DNA from: a bacterium
Lineage (GTDB): Bacteria > UBA9089 > JAHJRX01
Length of the DNA: 5,372 nucleotides
Direction of reading: 5' to 3'
NCBI GenBank assembly: GCA_030017825.1
Contig: JASEGW010000110.1
Coordinates: 1 to 5,372, forward strand
Translations under genes and position numbers: made by a program
Shown: piece after piece, positions 1-5,326 of the stretch
How positions within the stretch are numbered: position 1 is the stretch's first letter
Layout of the letters: every line of letters begins with the position of its first letter
The notes under the pieces: model-generated
What the model saw: the letters and a program-made list of their open reading frames with translations, nothing else
Told to the model about the DNA's origin: nothing
Databases searched by the model: none

Positions 1-139
1 TCCTGCTTCTGCAGGAATGACGAAAAACTTGTCCTCGACTCTGATCGGGGAACGGGAATCCAATCTTTTCAATAGCTTCTGGATTCCTGCTTCTGCAGGA
101 ATGACGAAAAACTTGTCCTCGACTCTGATCGGGGAACGG
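1..139. repeat. Tandem 84-bp intergenic repeat with hairpins
   Basis: Bases 1-55 are identical to bases 85-139, giving a direct repeat with an 84-bp period. The first copy may be cut by the window edge, and the second stops 36 bp before the first gene. Each copy has a strong hairpin. In copy 2 the stem ATTCCTGC/GCAGGAAT (83-90 with 95-102) closes a TTCT loop. A second stem-loop lies at 116-122 with 129-135, seven pairs including one G-T. The linker adds an 8-bp inverted repeat, GGAATCCA at 55-62 with TGGATTCC at 80-87, which would compete with the first hairpin. The composition and palindromes resemble the REP/MITE-like TTCCTGC..GCAGGAATGACG elements common in intergenic DNA of many bacteria. 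I see no open frame of note here. Confidence 0.88.
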
Positions 140-162
140 ACTAAATCAACAGACTCATAAAT

Positions 163-167
163 GGAGG
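163..167 (+). promoter_or_regulatory. Shine-Dalgarno site of the SDR gene
   Basis: GGAGG lies 8 nt before the ATG at 176. The spacing is good and it fixes that start. No convincing -35/-10 pair was found between the repeat (ending at 139) and this site. Confidence 0.8.
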
Positions 168-175
168 TTTTGTAA

Positions 176-1108
176 ATGAAAGTATTGGTTACAGGTGGCG
201 CAGGTTATATTGGATCAATGTTAGTCCCTGAGTTGTTGAAAAATAGCTATAAGGTGATGGTAATAGATAACTTTATGTATAATCAAACTCCATTGCTGGA
301 CTATTGTTATGATAGAAATTTAGAAATTATTCGTGGAGATACCCGTGATAGAAAGCTTATTTCAAGTTGCATAAAAGAAACTGATATAATTTTCCCTTTG
401 GCTTGCCTTACAGGAGCGCCTCTTTGCTCAAGAGATGAAATTGCTGCTAAAACTACTAATTTTGATGCAATTAAGATGATTTTGGAACTACGAAGTAAAG
501 ACCAGAAGATTATCTTTCCTACTACAAATAGTGGATATGGAGTAGGAGAAAAAGGAAAATATTGCACTGAAGAGACTCCCTTAAAACCTATTTCCCTTTA
601 TGGCCGCCTAAAAGTAGATATAGAAAGAGAACTGTTAAATAGTGGTAATTGCATTACTCTAAGATTAGCAACAGTTTTTGGAACAAGCCCCAGAATGAGG
701 CTTGACTTATTAGTAAATGATTTTGTGTATCGAGCGGTTAACGATCGTTTTCTGGTCTTATTTGAGGCACAGTTTAAAAGAAATTATTTACATATTAGAG
801 ATATAGCAAGGGTATTTATTCACTGTCTTGAAAATTTTGATGAAATAAAAGATGAGCCTTATAATGTAGGCTTAAGCGATGCCAATCTTAGCAAGTGGGA
901 ACTTTGCGAGGAGATAAAGAAGCAAGTTCCTAATTTTTATTTTATAGAGGCAGAAGTGGGAGAAGATCCTGACAAAAGAGATTATATAGTTAGTAATGAG
1001 AAAATAGAGGCGACAGGATTTAAACCAGCTTTTTCGCTTCAGGATGGAATAGCTGAACTGATAAAGGGATACCAGGTAGTAAAAAGAAATCAGTTTTCTA
1101 ATGTTTAA
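176..1108 (+). CDS. NAD-dependent epimerase/dehydratase (extended SDR)
   Basis: This is a sugar-nucleotide-modifying enzyme of the extended short-chain dehydrogenase/reductase (GalE/WcaG-like) family, expected in the cytoplasm. Its 310 residues are normal for the family. The N-terminal Rossmann motif GGAGYIG is at residues 7-13. An acidic residue ends beta-2 (VMVIDN, D31), which favours NAD over NADP. GDTRD at 54-58 fits the adenine-contacting turn. The catalytic triad is visible as T117 in TTNSGYG, with Y142 and K146 in YGRLK. YLHIRDIARVF (204-214) is the usual C-terminal substrate-domain motif. The start is set by GGAGG 8 nt upstream. The next gene starts 23 bp downstream, so co-transcription is likely. 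The substrate cannot be read from the sequence. Linkage to heptose kinase and nucleotidyltransferase genes suggests an NDP-sugar, possibly a GDP-heptose, but epimerase, dehydratase and reductase activities all remain possible. Confidence 0.9.
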   Translation: MKVLVTGGAGYIGSMLVPELLKNSYKVMVIDNFMYNQTPLLDYCYDRNLEIIRGDTRDRKLISSCIKETDIIFPLACLTGAPLCSRDEIAAKTTNFDAIKMILELRSKDQKIIFPTTNSGYGVGEKGKYCTEETPLKPISLYGRLKVDIERELLNSGNCITLRLATVFGTSPRMRLDLLVNDFVYRAVNDRFLVLFEAQFKRNYLHIRDIARVFIHCLENFDEIKDEPYNVGLSDANLSKWELCEEIKKQVPNFYFIEAEVGEDPDKRDYIVSNEKIEATGFKPAFSLQDGIAELIKGYQVVKRNQFSNV

Positions 1109-1130
1109 ACTTTATACGAGGGCGAATCCT

Positions 1131-1187
1131 AATGTCAAATAACAAAGCTCAAAGTTCAAATGAAATCCAAAATTCAAATGACAAAAT
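1131..1187 (+). repeat. CAAATG-word repeat, left arm, overlapping coding start
   Basis: This is a run of short related words (AATGTCAAAT at 1131-1140, AAATCCAAA at 1163-1171, AATGACAAA at 1177-1185). It contains the start codon and encodes the first ~19 residues of the four-helix-bundle gene. Exact reverse complements of all three words occur just after that gene's stop, so this arm is half of an imperfect inverted repeat around the gene. Confidence 0.55.
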
Positions 1188-1542
1188 ATATGATTTGGAA
1201 GAAAGAACTGCCAAGTTTGGTGAAGAAGTTATTGAGTTTGTGAAGACTCTTGAAAGAAATGAAATTAATTCTCCTCTAATCAGACAGGTAGTGAGATCTG
1301 GTACAAGTGTTGGTGCAAATTATATGGAAGCAGATGGGGCAGAATCGAAGAAAGACTTTCGGTATAAAATTGGCCTTTGCAAAAGGGAAGCAAAAGAAAC
1401 AAAGCATTGGTTAAGAATGATTGCTAAGGCAAATTCACATAAGAATATGGACTGCCGAAGATTATGGCAAGAGGCCCAAGAACTAACACTAATTTTTTCC
1501 TCAATCCTTTTATCAAAAAAGAAGAAGGTTTTTGGTATTTAG
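1132..1542 (+). CDS. Four-helix-bundle protein (23S rRNA intervening-sequence family)
   Basis: This 136-residue protein belongs to the four-helix-bundle family first known from intervening sequences in 23S rRNA genes and related to the Avd accessory protein of diversity-generating retroelements. Characteristic blocks are YDLEERTAKFGEEVIEFVK (20-38), RSGTSVGANYMEADGAESKK (55-74) and CKREAKETKHWLRMI (83-97), and the tail is basic (SKKKK). The molecular role of stand-alone members is unknown; nucleic-acid binding has been suggested for relatives. GAGGG at 1118-1122 lies 9 nt before the ATG. Residues 1-19 are polar, rich in Ser and Asn, and encoded by simple CAAATG-like repeats, so they look like a repeat-derived extension. 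The gene sits 23 bp after the SDR gene and 58 bp before the radical SAM gene, and has no evident part in sugar synthesis. An insertion into the operon is the best reading. There is no 23S rRNA or reverse transcriptase in the window. Confidence 0.9.
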   Translation: MSNNKAQSSNEIQNSNDKIYDLEERTAKFGEEVIEFVKTLERNEINSPLIRQVVRSGTSVGANYMEADGAESKKDFRYKIGLCKREAKETKHWLRMIAKANSHKNMDCRRLWQEAQELTLIFSSILLSKKKKVFGI

Positions 1543-1589
1543 TCATTTGTCATTCATTTGACATTTAGATTTTGGCATTTGGATTTGTT
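1541..1589 (+). repeat. CAAATG-word repeat, right (inverted) arm
   Basis: This arm starts at the stop codon of the four-helix-bundle gene. It holds TTTGTCATT (1546-1554), ATTTGACATT (1556-1565) and TTTGGATTT (1578-1586). These are exact reverse complements of words at 1177-1185, 1131-1140 and 1163-1171. Word order is partly nested, so this is an imperfect inverted repeat rather than a clean terminal repeat. Confidence 0.55.
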
Positions 1590-1600
1590 AAGGCGGAGAT

Positions 1601-3076
1601 ATGTGGCAAGGGATAGATTTATTATTAGTTAATCCTGGCAATCAGAAAGAGGCATATGGTGATTTAAGTTTGTCTCTTTCAGGGATTGAGCCTCCTATCT
1701 GGTGTGCTATGATGGCTTCGTTTATTAGAAAGCATAGATATTCAGTAACGATTATTGATGCTGATGCAGAATGTTGGTCGCCACAATATGCAGCAGAGAA
1801 GATTATTGAGCTTAATCCTCATTTAGTAAATATTGTAGCTTTAGGAACAAATCCTTCCGCTTCTTCTACTCCAAAAATGCCTGCCATTAGGCAGACTCTT
1901 AATGCAGTTAAAGATAAAGCTCCTTATCTGAAGATAATTCTAAGTGGATTACATCCTTCTGCACTTACAAAGCAAACTCTTGAGGAAGAAGAGACAGATT
2001 TTGTGTGCCAAGGAGAAGGATTTTATACTATTCTTCAACTTTTAGACTTAATAAAATCAGGAAAAGATGTAAATAACTATGATATTAATGGATTGTGGTT
2101 CAGAAAAAATGGAAAAATAGTGGGCAGTCAACCACTAAGAATAGTTAAAGATTTAGATAATGAATTTTCCATTCCTGCATGGGATTTATTACCTATGGAA
2201 AAATATAGAGCTCATAACTGGCATTGTTTTGAGGATTTAGACAACAGAAGTCCCTATGCAGTAATTTATACTAGTTTAGGTTGTCCTTTTAATTGCAGCT
2301 ATTGTCCCATTCATGCTTTTTATGGAAAACCAGGTCTTAGATTTCGTAGTCCAGAAAAGGTAATAGAAGAGATCGATTTTTTAGTGAAGGATTATAATGT
2401 AAAAAATATCAAAATTATGGATGAGTTATTTGTTATTAATGAAAAGCGGGTATTAGAAATTTGTAATCTTATTATTGAAAGAGGATACAGCTTAAATATA
2501 TGGGTCTATGCAAGAGTTGATACTGTAAAAGAGAGGATTCTTAAAAAAATGAGGCAAGCTGGTATAAAATGGTTTGCCTATGGATTTGAATCTGCAAACG
2601 AAAGAGTGCGTAAAGGTGTATCCAAAAAAATAAAACAAGAAGAGATAAAAGAAGCAGTAAGGATGACCTATGATGCAGATATTAATATAATTGGTAATTT
2701 TATCTTTGGTCTTCCAGATGATGATGAAAAAACAATGCAAGAAACATTGAACATGGCTAAGGAGTTTAATTTTGAATATATAAATTTTTATACTGCTATG
2801 GCTTATCCAGGTTCTGACCTTTATAATGAAGCTCTAAAGAATAGTTGGCCTTTACCAGAAAATTGGCTTGGGTATTCGCAGCTTGGTTACGAGAGTTTAC
2901 CTTTGCCAACAAAGTATCTTTCAGGGGTTGAGGTACTAAGATTTAGAGATAAAGCTTTTCAAGAATATTTATCAAGCCCAAAATATCTTAGAAAAATTAG
3001 AGAAAAGTTCGGAGAAAAAGTGGAGCGATCCATACTTGATATGCTGAAGAAGAAATTAAGACGCAAATATGCTTGA
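1601..3076 (+). CDS. B12-binding domain radical SAM protein
   Basis: This is a cobalamin-dependent (class B type) radical SAM enzyme of 491 residues. An N-terminal Rossmann-like B12-binding domain spans roughly 1-150, with typical strands DLLLVNP (6-12) and VTIIDAD (49-55), a GLHPSAL loop (116-122) and the closing VCQGEG (135-140). The radical SAM barrel follows at about 215-410. Its [4Fe-4S] ligands are C228, C232 and C235 in GCPFNCSYC. Later barrel motifs are MDELFVIN (273-280), YGFESANERV (327-336), IFGLPDDD (368-375) and AYPGSDLY (401-408). The tail is short and basic. Family members catalyse methylations, ring formations and rearrangements, and the substrate cannot be read here. A weak SD (AAGG at 1590-1593) precedes the ATG by 7 nt. 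Its place between NDP-sugar genes suggests modification of a glycan, lipid or cofactor, but this is inference only. Confidence 0.9.
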   Translation: MWQGIDLLLVNPGNQKEAYGDLSLSLSGIEPPIWCAMMASFIRKHRYSVTIIDADAECWSPQYAAEKIIELNPHLVNIVALGTNPSASSTPKMPAIRQTLNAVKDKAPYLKIILSGLHPSALTKQTLEEEETDFVCQGEGFYTILQLLDLIKSGKDVNNYDINGLWFRKNGKIVGSQPLRIVKDLDNEFSIPAWDLLPMEKYRAHNWHCFEDLDNRSPYAVIYTSLGCPFNCSYCPIHAFYGKPGLRFRSPEKVIEEIDFLVKDYNVKNIKIMDELFVINEKRVLEICNLIIERGYSLNIWVYARVDTVKERILKKMRQAGIKWFAYGFESANERVRKGVSKKIKQEEIKEAVRMTYDADINIIGNFIFGLPDDDEKTMQETLNMAKEFNFEYINFYTAMAYPGSDLYNEALKNSWPLPENWLGYSQLGYESLPLPTKYLSGVEVLRFRDKAFQEYLSSPKYLRKIREKFGEKVERSILDMLKKKLRRKYA

Positions 3077-3087
3077 AATATAATTTC

Positions 3088-3179
3088 ATCACGAAATCTC
3101 GAAAGGATGAAAACACGAAATTTTTTTAAGACTAACGCTATAACTTTTTCGTGCTTTCTAATTTTTGTGTTTTTGTGAT
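3088..3179. repeat. CACGAAA-family repeat pair in inverted orientation
   Basis: This repeat fills most of the 124-bp gap between the radical SAM and kinase genes. The left arm (3088-3121) is built from CACGAAA-like units. The right arm (3145-3179), reverse-complemented, matches it at roughly 24 of 33 positions, so the region could fold as a long imperfect hairpin. The innermost perfect pairing is CACGAAA at 3114-3120 with TTTCGTG at 3147-3153. The left arm matches a copy before the nucleotidyltransferase gene (4265-4299) at 31 of 35 positions. A T-run (3120s) lies in the loop rather than after the hairpin, so this is not a standard terminator. Confidence 0.75.
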
Positions 3180-3189
3180 AAATGATTAA

Positions 3190-3197
3190 GAGGTGAT
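3190..3197 (+). promoter_or_regulatory. Strong Shine-Dalgarno site of the GHMP kinase gene
   Basis: GAGGTGAT at 3190-3197 matches the 16S rRNA anti-SD tail along its whole length and precedes the ATG at 3201. Counted from AGG, the spacing is 7 nt. It is the best ribosome-binding site in the plus-strand cluster and contrasts with the SD-less start of the next gene. Confidence 0.8.
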
Positions 3198-3200
3198 GAG

Positions 3201-4199
3201 ATGATTATCAGTAGAACGCCTTTTCGCATATCATTCTTTGGTGGAGGAACTGATTATCCAGTATATTATAAAGAGAATGGAGGATCTGTATTAGCTACTA
3301 CTATTGATAAATATTGTTATATTACTTGTAGATATTTACCACCATTTTTTGAACATAACCACAGAATTGTTTATTCTAAAATTGAGAATGTTAAGAATAT
3401 ATCGGAAATAAATCATCCTTCTGCTAAAGCAGTATTACAGTATATGAAGATAGATGGTGGAGTGGAGATACATCATGACGGAGATCTTCCTGCAAGGACT
3501 GGTCTTGGGTCAAGTTCGTCTTTTACGGTAGGGTTACTTCATGCTATTTATGCCTTAAAAGGAAAGATGCCGACAAAGATGCAGCTGGCTAATGAGGCAA
3601 TTCATATAGAACAAAACATTATAAAAGAAAATGTAGGTTCGCAGGATCAAGTTTCGGTTGCTTTTGGAGGTTTCAATAGGATAGATTTTGATAGAGATGG
3701 AATGATCAGAGTTAATCCTGTAATTATTAAAAAAGAAAGATTAGATAAACTTCAGAAGTATATGATGTTTTATTACACTGGAATTTCAAGAATTGCTTCA
3801 GAGGTTGCTAAAAAGCAGATTGAAGATACTCCTAAAAAGAAGAAGGAATTATCTGATATGCATCAAATGGTAGATGAGGCTTTGAAAATACTAAACAATG
3901 AAGATGGAGATGTTTTAGATTTTGGAAAGCTTTTGCATGAATCATGGAAACTTAAGAAAAATTTAACTGAAAAGATATCAACTTCTGAAGTTGATAATAT
4001 TTATGAAATTGCCATGAAAGCTGGTGCTGTAGGAGGTAAATTATTAGGCGCTGGAGGCGGAGGCTTTATGATTATATTTGCCGAACCAGATATTCAGCCA
4101 AAGATAAGAACAAGATTAATGGGTCTTTTAGAAGTTCCATTCAAATTTGAAAATCAAGGAAGCCAGATTATCTTTTATCAACCAAATGGAGTTTATTGA
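3201..4199 (+). CDS. hddA: GHMP sugar kinase, HddA-like (heptose 7-phosphate 1-kinase)
   Basis: This is a GHMP-superfamily sugar kinase (galactokinase/mevalonate kinase relatives, COG2605 type) of 332 residues, about the usual size of D-glycero-alpha-D-manno-heptose-7-phosphate kinases. All three superfamily motifs are present: the N-terminal substrate motif RTPFRISFFGGGTDYP (5-20), the phosphate-binding loop LPARTGLGSSSSF (96-108) and the C-terminal KLLGAGGGGFM (280-290). D149 in GSQDQ is the expected catalytic Asp. HddA uses ATP to phosphorylate C1 of D-glycero-D-manno-heptose 7-phosphate in the cytoplasm, on the GDP-heptose route to S-layer glycans, capsules or O-antigens. The assignment rests on family resemblance plus the HddC-like gene 97 bp downstream. 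Other sugar 1-kinases of the same COG (for example fucokinase-like) are the main alternative. Confidence 0.8.
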   Translation: MIISRTPFRISFFGGGTDYPVYYKENGGSVLATTIDKYCYITCRYLPPFFEHNHRIVYSKIENVKNISEINHPSAKAVLQYMKIDGGVEIHHDGDLPARTGLGSSSSFTVGLLHAIYALKGKMPTKMQLANEAIHIEQNIIKENVGSQDQVSVAFGGFNRIDFDRDGMIRVNPVIIKKERLDKLQKYMMFYYTGISRIASEVAKKQIEDTPKKKKELSDMHQMVDEALKILNNEDGDVLDFGKLLHESWKLKKNLTEKISTSEVDNIYEIAMKAGAVGGKLLGAGGGGFMIIFAEPDIQPKIRTRLMGLLEVPFKFENQGSQIIFYQPNGVY

Positions 4200-4200
4200 T

Positions 4201-4299
4201 ATTACGAAATCACGAAAGGGCGAAAATACGAAATTGACCACAGAAAAAATAGAAAAAGATTTTTATCACGAAATCACGAAAGAGTGAAAACACGAAATG
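4201..4299 (+). repeat. Two direct CACGAAA-family repeat copies reaching a start codon
   Basis: Copies at 4201-4235 and 4265-4299 match at 30 of 35 positions and lie in the same orientation as the left copy at 3088-3121. Together they take up nearly all of the 97-bp gap between the kinase and nucleotidyltransferase genes, with an A-rich linker (4236-4264) between them. The last copy ends in CACGAAATG, whose ATG is the start codon of the next gene. Confidence 0.82.
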
Positions 4300-5013
4300 G
4301 ATACAAGAGATATAGATGTGGTTATTCTCTGTGGAGGTTTAGGCAAACGGCTTCAGGTGGTAGTAAATGACCGACCTAAGCCCATGGCCGAGATAAATGG
4401 ATGCCCATTTCTTGATGTTCTGATAGAGTATATAGCTGGTTATGGGTTTAGACGCTTTATCCTGTGCATAGGATATATGGGGGATATAATTAAACAGCAT
4501 TATCAAAAGAACAGTGGTCCTTTAACAATCTTATTTTCTGAAGAGAAAGAACCATTAGGTACAGCAGGTGCTATTAAGAATGCAGAATGCTTTATTAAGA
4601 GCAACCCTTTTTTAGTTATGAATGGAGATTCGTTCTGTCCTGTGGAGTTGGATAAATTTGTTGATTATCATATTGCTAAAAAGACACTTACAACAATAGC
4701 CTTGACTAAGATTGAAGAAAATAAGGATTACGGCTTGGTGACTATAAACTCATCGGACAGAATAATAAGTTTTACTGAAAAAACTGAGGTAGATAATAAT
4801 AGCGAACTTGTTAATGCTGGGGTATATCTTTTTCAAAAAGATGTTCTTTCATTGATACCTGCAAATAGAAATTATTCTCTTGAGTATAACTTATTTCCAA
4901 CAATTACTGAAAAAAGGATTTATGGTTATATTACTAAGGGTAATTTTATAGACATTGGAACTCCAGAACGATTAGAAAAGGCAAAACAAATATTAGCCAA
5001 ATTCAAATTTTGA
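4297..5013 (+). CDS. hddC: Sugar-1-phosphate nucleotidyltransferase, HddC-like
   Basis: This is a GT-A fold nucleotidyltransferase (COG1208 type) of 238 residues, the size of D-glycero-alpha-D-manno-heptose 1-phosphate guanylyltransferases. It would join GTP and heptose 1-phosphate into GDP-heptose plus pyrophosphate in the cytoplasm. The signature LCGGLGKRL (11-19) is followed by RPKPM (26-30), with the catalytic Lys at 28. Further motifs are EPLGTAGA (85-92), the metal-binding NGDS (109-112), FTEK (159-162), NAGVYLF (173-179) and FIDIGTPE (217-224). An in-frame TGA at 4285-4287 leaves ATG 4297 as the only near-normal start. That ATG lies at the end of a CACGAAA repeat and has no clear SD; AGAGTG at 4281-4286 is a poor candidate. 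Nucleotide specificity (GTP versus CTP, UTP or dTTP) cannot be read, so the symbol depends on the linked HddA-like kinase. Confidence 0.8.
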   Translation: MDTRDIDVVILCGGLGKRLQVVVNDRPKPMAEINGCPFLDVLIEYIAGYGFRRFILCIGYMGDIIKQHYQKNSGPLTILFSEEKEPLGTAGAIKNAECFIKSNPFLVMNGDSFCPVELDKFVDYHIAKKTLTTIALTKIEENKDYGLVTINSSDRIISFTEKTEVDNNSELVNAGVYLFQKDVLSLIPANRNYSLEYNLFPTITEKRIYGYITKGNFIDIGTPERLEKAKQILAKFKF

Positions 5014-5022
5014 ATATATGGA

Positions 5023-5133
5023 TTATTTTTTTAAATGATGTTTTTTTTCTCGATAATCTTCTATCTTGAAGATTGCTAAGAATACAAGGGCTATTATTCC
5101 TACTCCAATCAGGGCAATGTAAAAAGGGTGCAT
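5023..5133 (-). CDS. Small single-pass membrane protein (36 aa)
   Basis: An open frame on the minus strand begins at ATG 5133 and ends with TAA at 5025-5023. It is preceded by AAAGGAGG, the best SD in the window, 6 nt from the ATG. The product starts MHPFYIALIG, has one hydrophobic helix (about residues 4-22) and ends in a charged, Lys- and His-rich tail (KIEDYREKKHHLKK). It probably sits in the inner membrane with the tail in the cytoplasm. Its start lies 1 nt after the stop of the 57-aa membrane gene upstream, so the two are probably translationally coupled. I do not recognise the family with certainty. Its stop is 9 bp from the stop of the convergent nucleotidyltransferase gene. Confidence 0.72.
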   Translation of the reverse strand: MHPFYIALIGVGIIALVFLAIFKIEDYREKKHHLKK

Positions 5134-5134
5134 T

Positions 5135-5308
5135 TTATTCCTCCTTTCCAGATGGGATGATAAGGAATGCTACCAAAAGAAATAACAAAGAAGACATAGT
5201 TCCAAAAATGACCAATTTTGCTGTTAGCTTTTCAGTAATTAAGCTTCCTATTATCACGATGGTAATGATGTACTTGGCCACATCTACCAACATTTTGCCT
5301 ATTTCCAT
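5135..5308 (-). CDS. Small two-helix membrane protein (57 aa)
   Basis: A minus-strand frame runs from ATG 5308 to TAA 5137-5135. The product has two hydrophobic segments, about residues 9-24 (DVAKYIITIVIIGSLI) and 31-51, joined by a short TEKLTA turn, and ends in GKEE. The codons of that C-terminus also form the SD of the next gene. The MEIGKMLVDVAKY opening followed by two helices reminds me of short uncharacterised membrane proteins of the DUF6722 sort, but this is recollection, not a search result. No SD precedes the ATG. Instead a perfect palindrome containing TATAAT ends 2 bp upstream. An in-frame TAA at 5329-5327 limits the start to ATG 5308 or the internal ATG at 5293 (residue 6). The function is unknown. 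Confidence 0.7.
   Translation of the reverse strand: MEIGKMLVDVAKYIITIVIIGSLITEKLTAKLVIFGTMSSLLFLLVAFLIIPSGKEE
5140..5147 (-). promoter_or_regulatory. Shine-Dalgarno site embedded in upstream gene's 3' end
   Basis: The minus strand reads AAAGGAGG here, 6 nt before the ATG of the 36-aa gene. The same bases encode the last residues (G-K-E-E) of the 57-aa gene, the usual arrangement for translational coupling. Confidence 0.75.
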
Positions 5309-5310
5309 TC

Positions 5311-5326
5311 GTCTATTATAATAGAC
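5311..5326 (-). promoter_or_regulatory. 16-bp perfect palindrome with -10-like TATAAT
   Basis: GTCTATTATAATAGAC equals its own reverse complement. On the minus strand the consensus -10 hexamer TATAAT occupies 5320-5315, which would place transcription start at about 5308, the A of the ATG of the 57-aa gene. The best -35 candidate at 17-bp spacing is CTGTTA, which matches only 3 of 6 bases. The site could be an operator over the promoter, a leaderless promoter, or both. From 5327 to the window end I see no other supported feature. Confidence 0.45.

Noticed and set aside
1..139. CRISPR array
   Set aside because: There are only two copies, the repeated part (55 bp) is longer than the 29-bp linker, and the unit carries several hairpins. 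This fits a tandem intergenic element, not repeats with spacers.
307..567. 86-codon minus-strand open frame
   Set aside because: It lies wholly antisense within the SDR gene, which has full family motifs. No SD or recognisable domain supports it.
1132..1542. Avd component of a diversity-generating retroelement
   Set aside because: The protein is a family relative, but there is no reverse transcriptase, template repeat or variable repeat in the window.
2492..2740. 82-codon minus-strand open frame
   Set aside because: It is antisense to the radical SAM barrel. Its composition (Phe, Ile and Tyr runs) is what the complement of AT-rich coding DNA gives, with no supporting start signal.
5001..5032. 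Possible rho-independent terminator after the nucleotidyltransferase gene
   Set aside because: ATTCAAA-T-TTTGAAT (5001-5015) is a 7-bp dyad, followed about 10 nt later by a T-run. The stem is entirely A/T except one C-G pair, the realistic loop leaves about 5 pairs, and the T-run is not adjacent, so a terminator cannot be claimed.
5055..5074. Inverted repeat AATCTTC/GAAGATT inside the 36-aa gene
   Set aside because: The 7-bp dyad is not followed by a T-run in either direction (the minus transcript has an A-run after it), and it falls inside coding sequence.
5073..5321. 82-codon plus-strand open frame
   Set aside because: It begins with a TTG lacking an SD and overlaps the two minus-strand membrane genes, whose coupled starts and strong SD make the minus strand the better coding choice.
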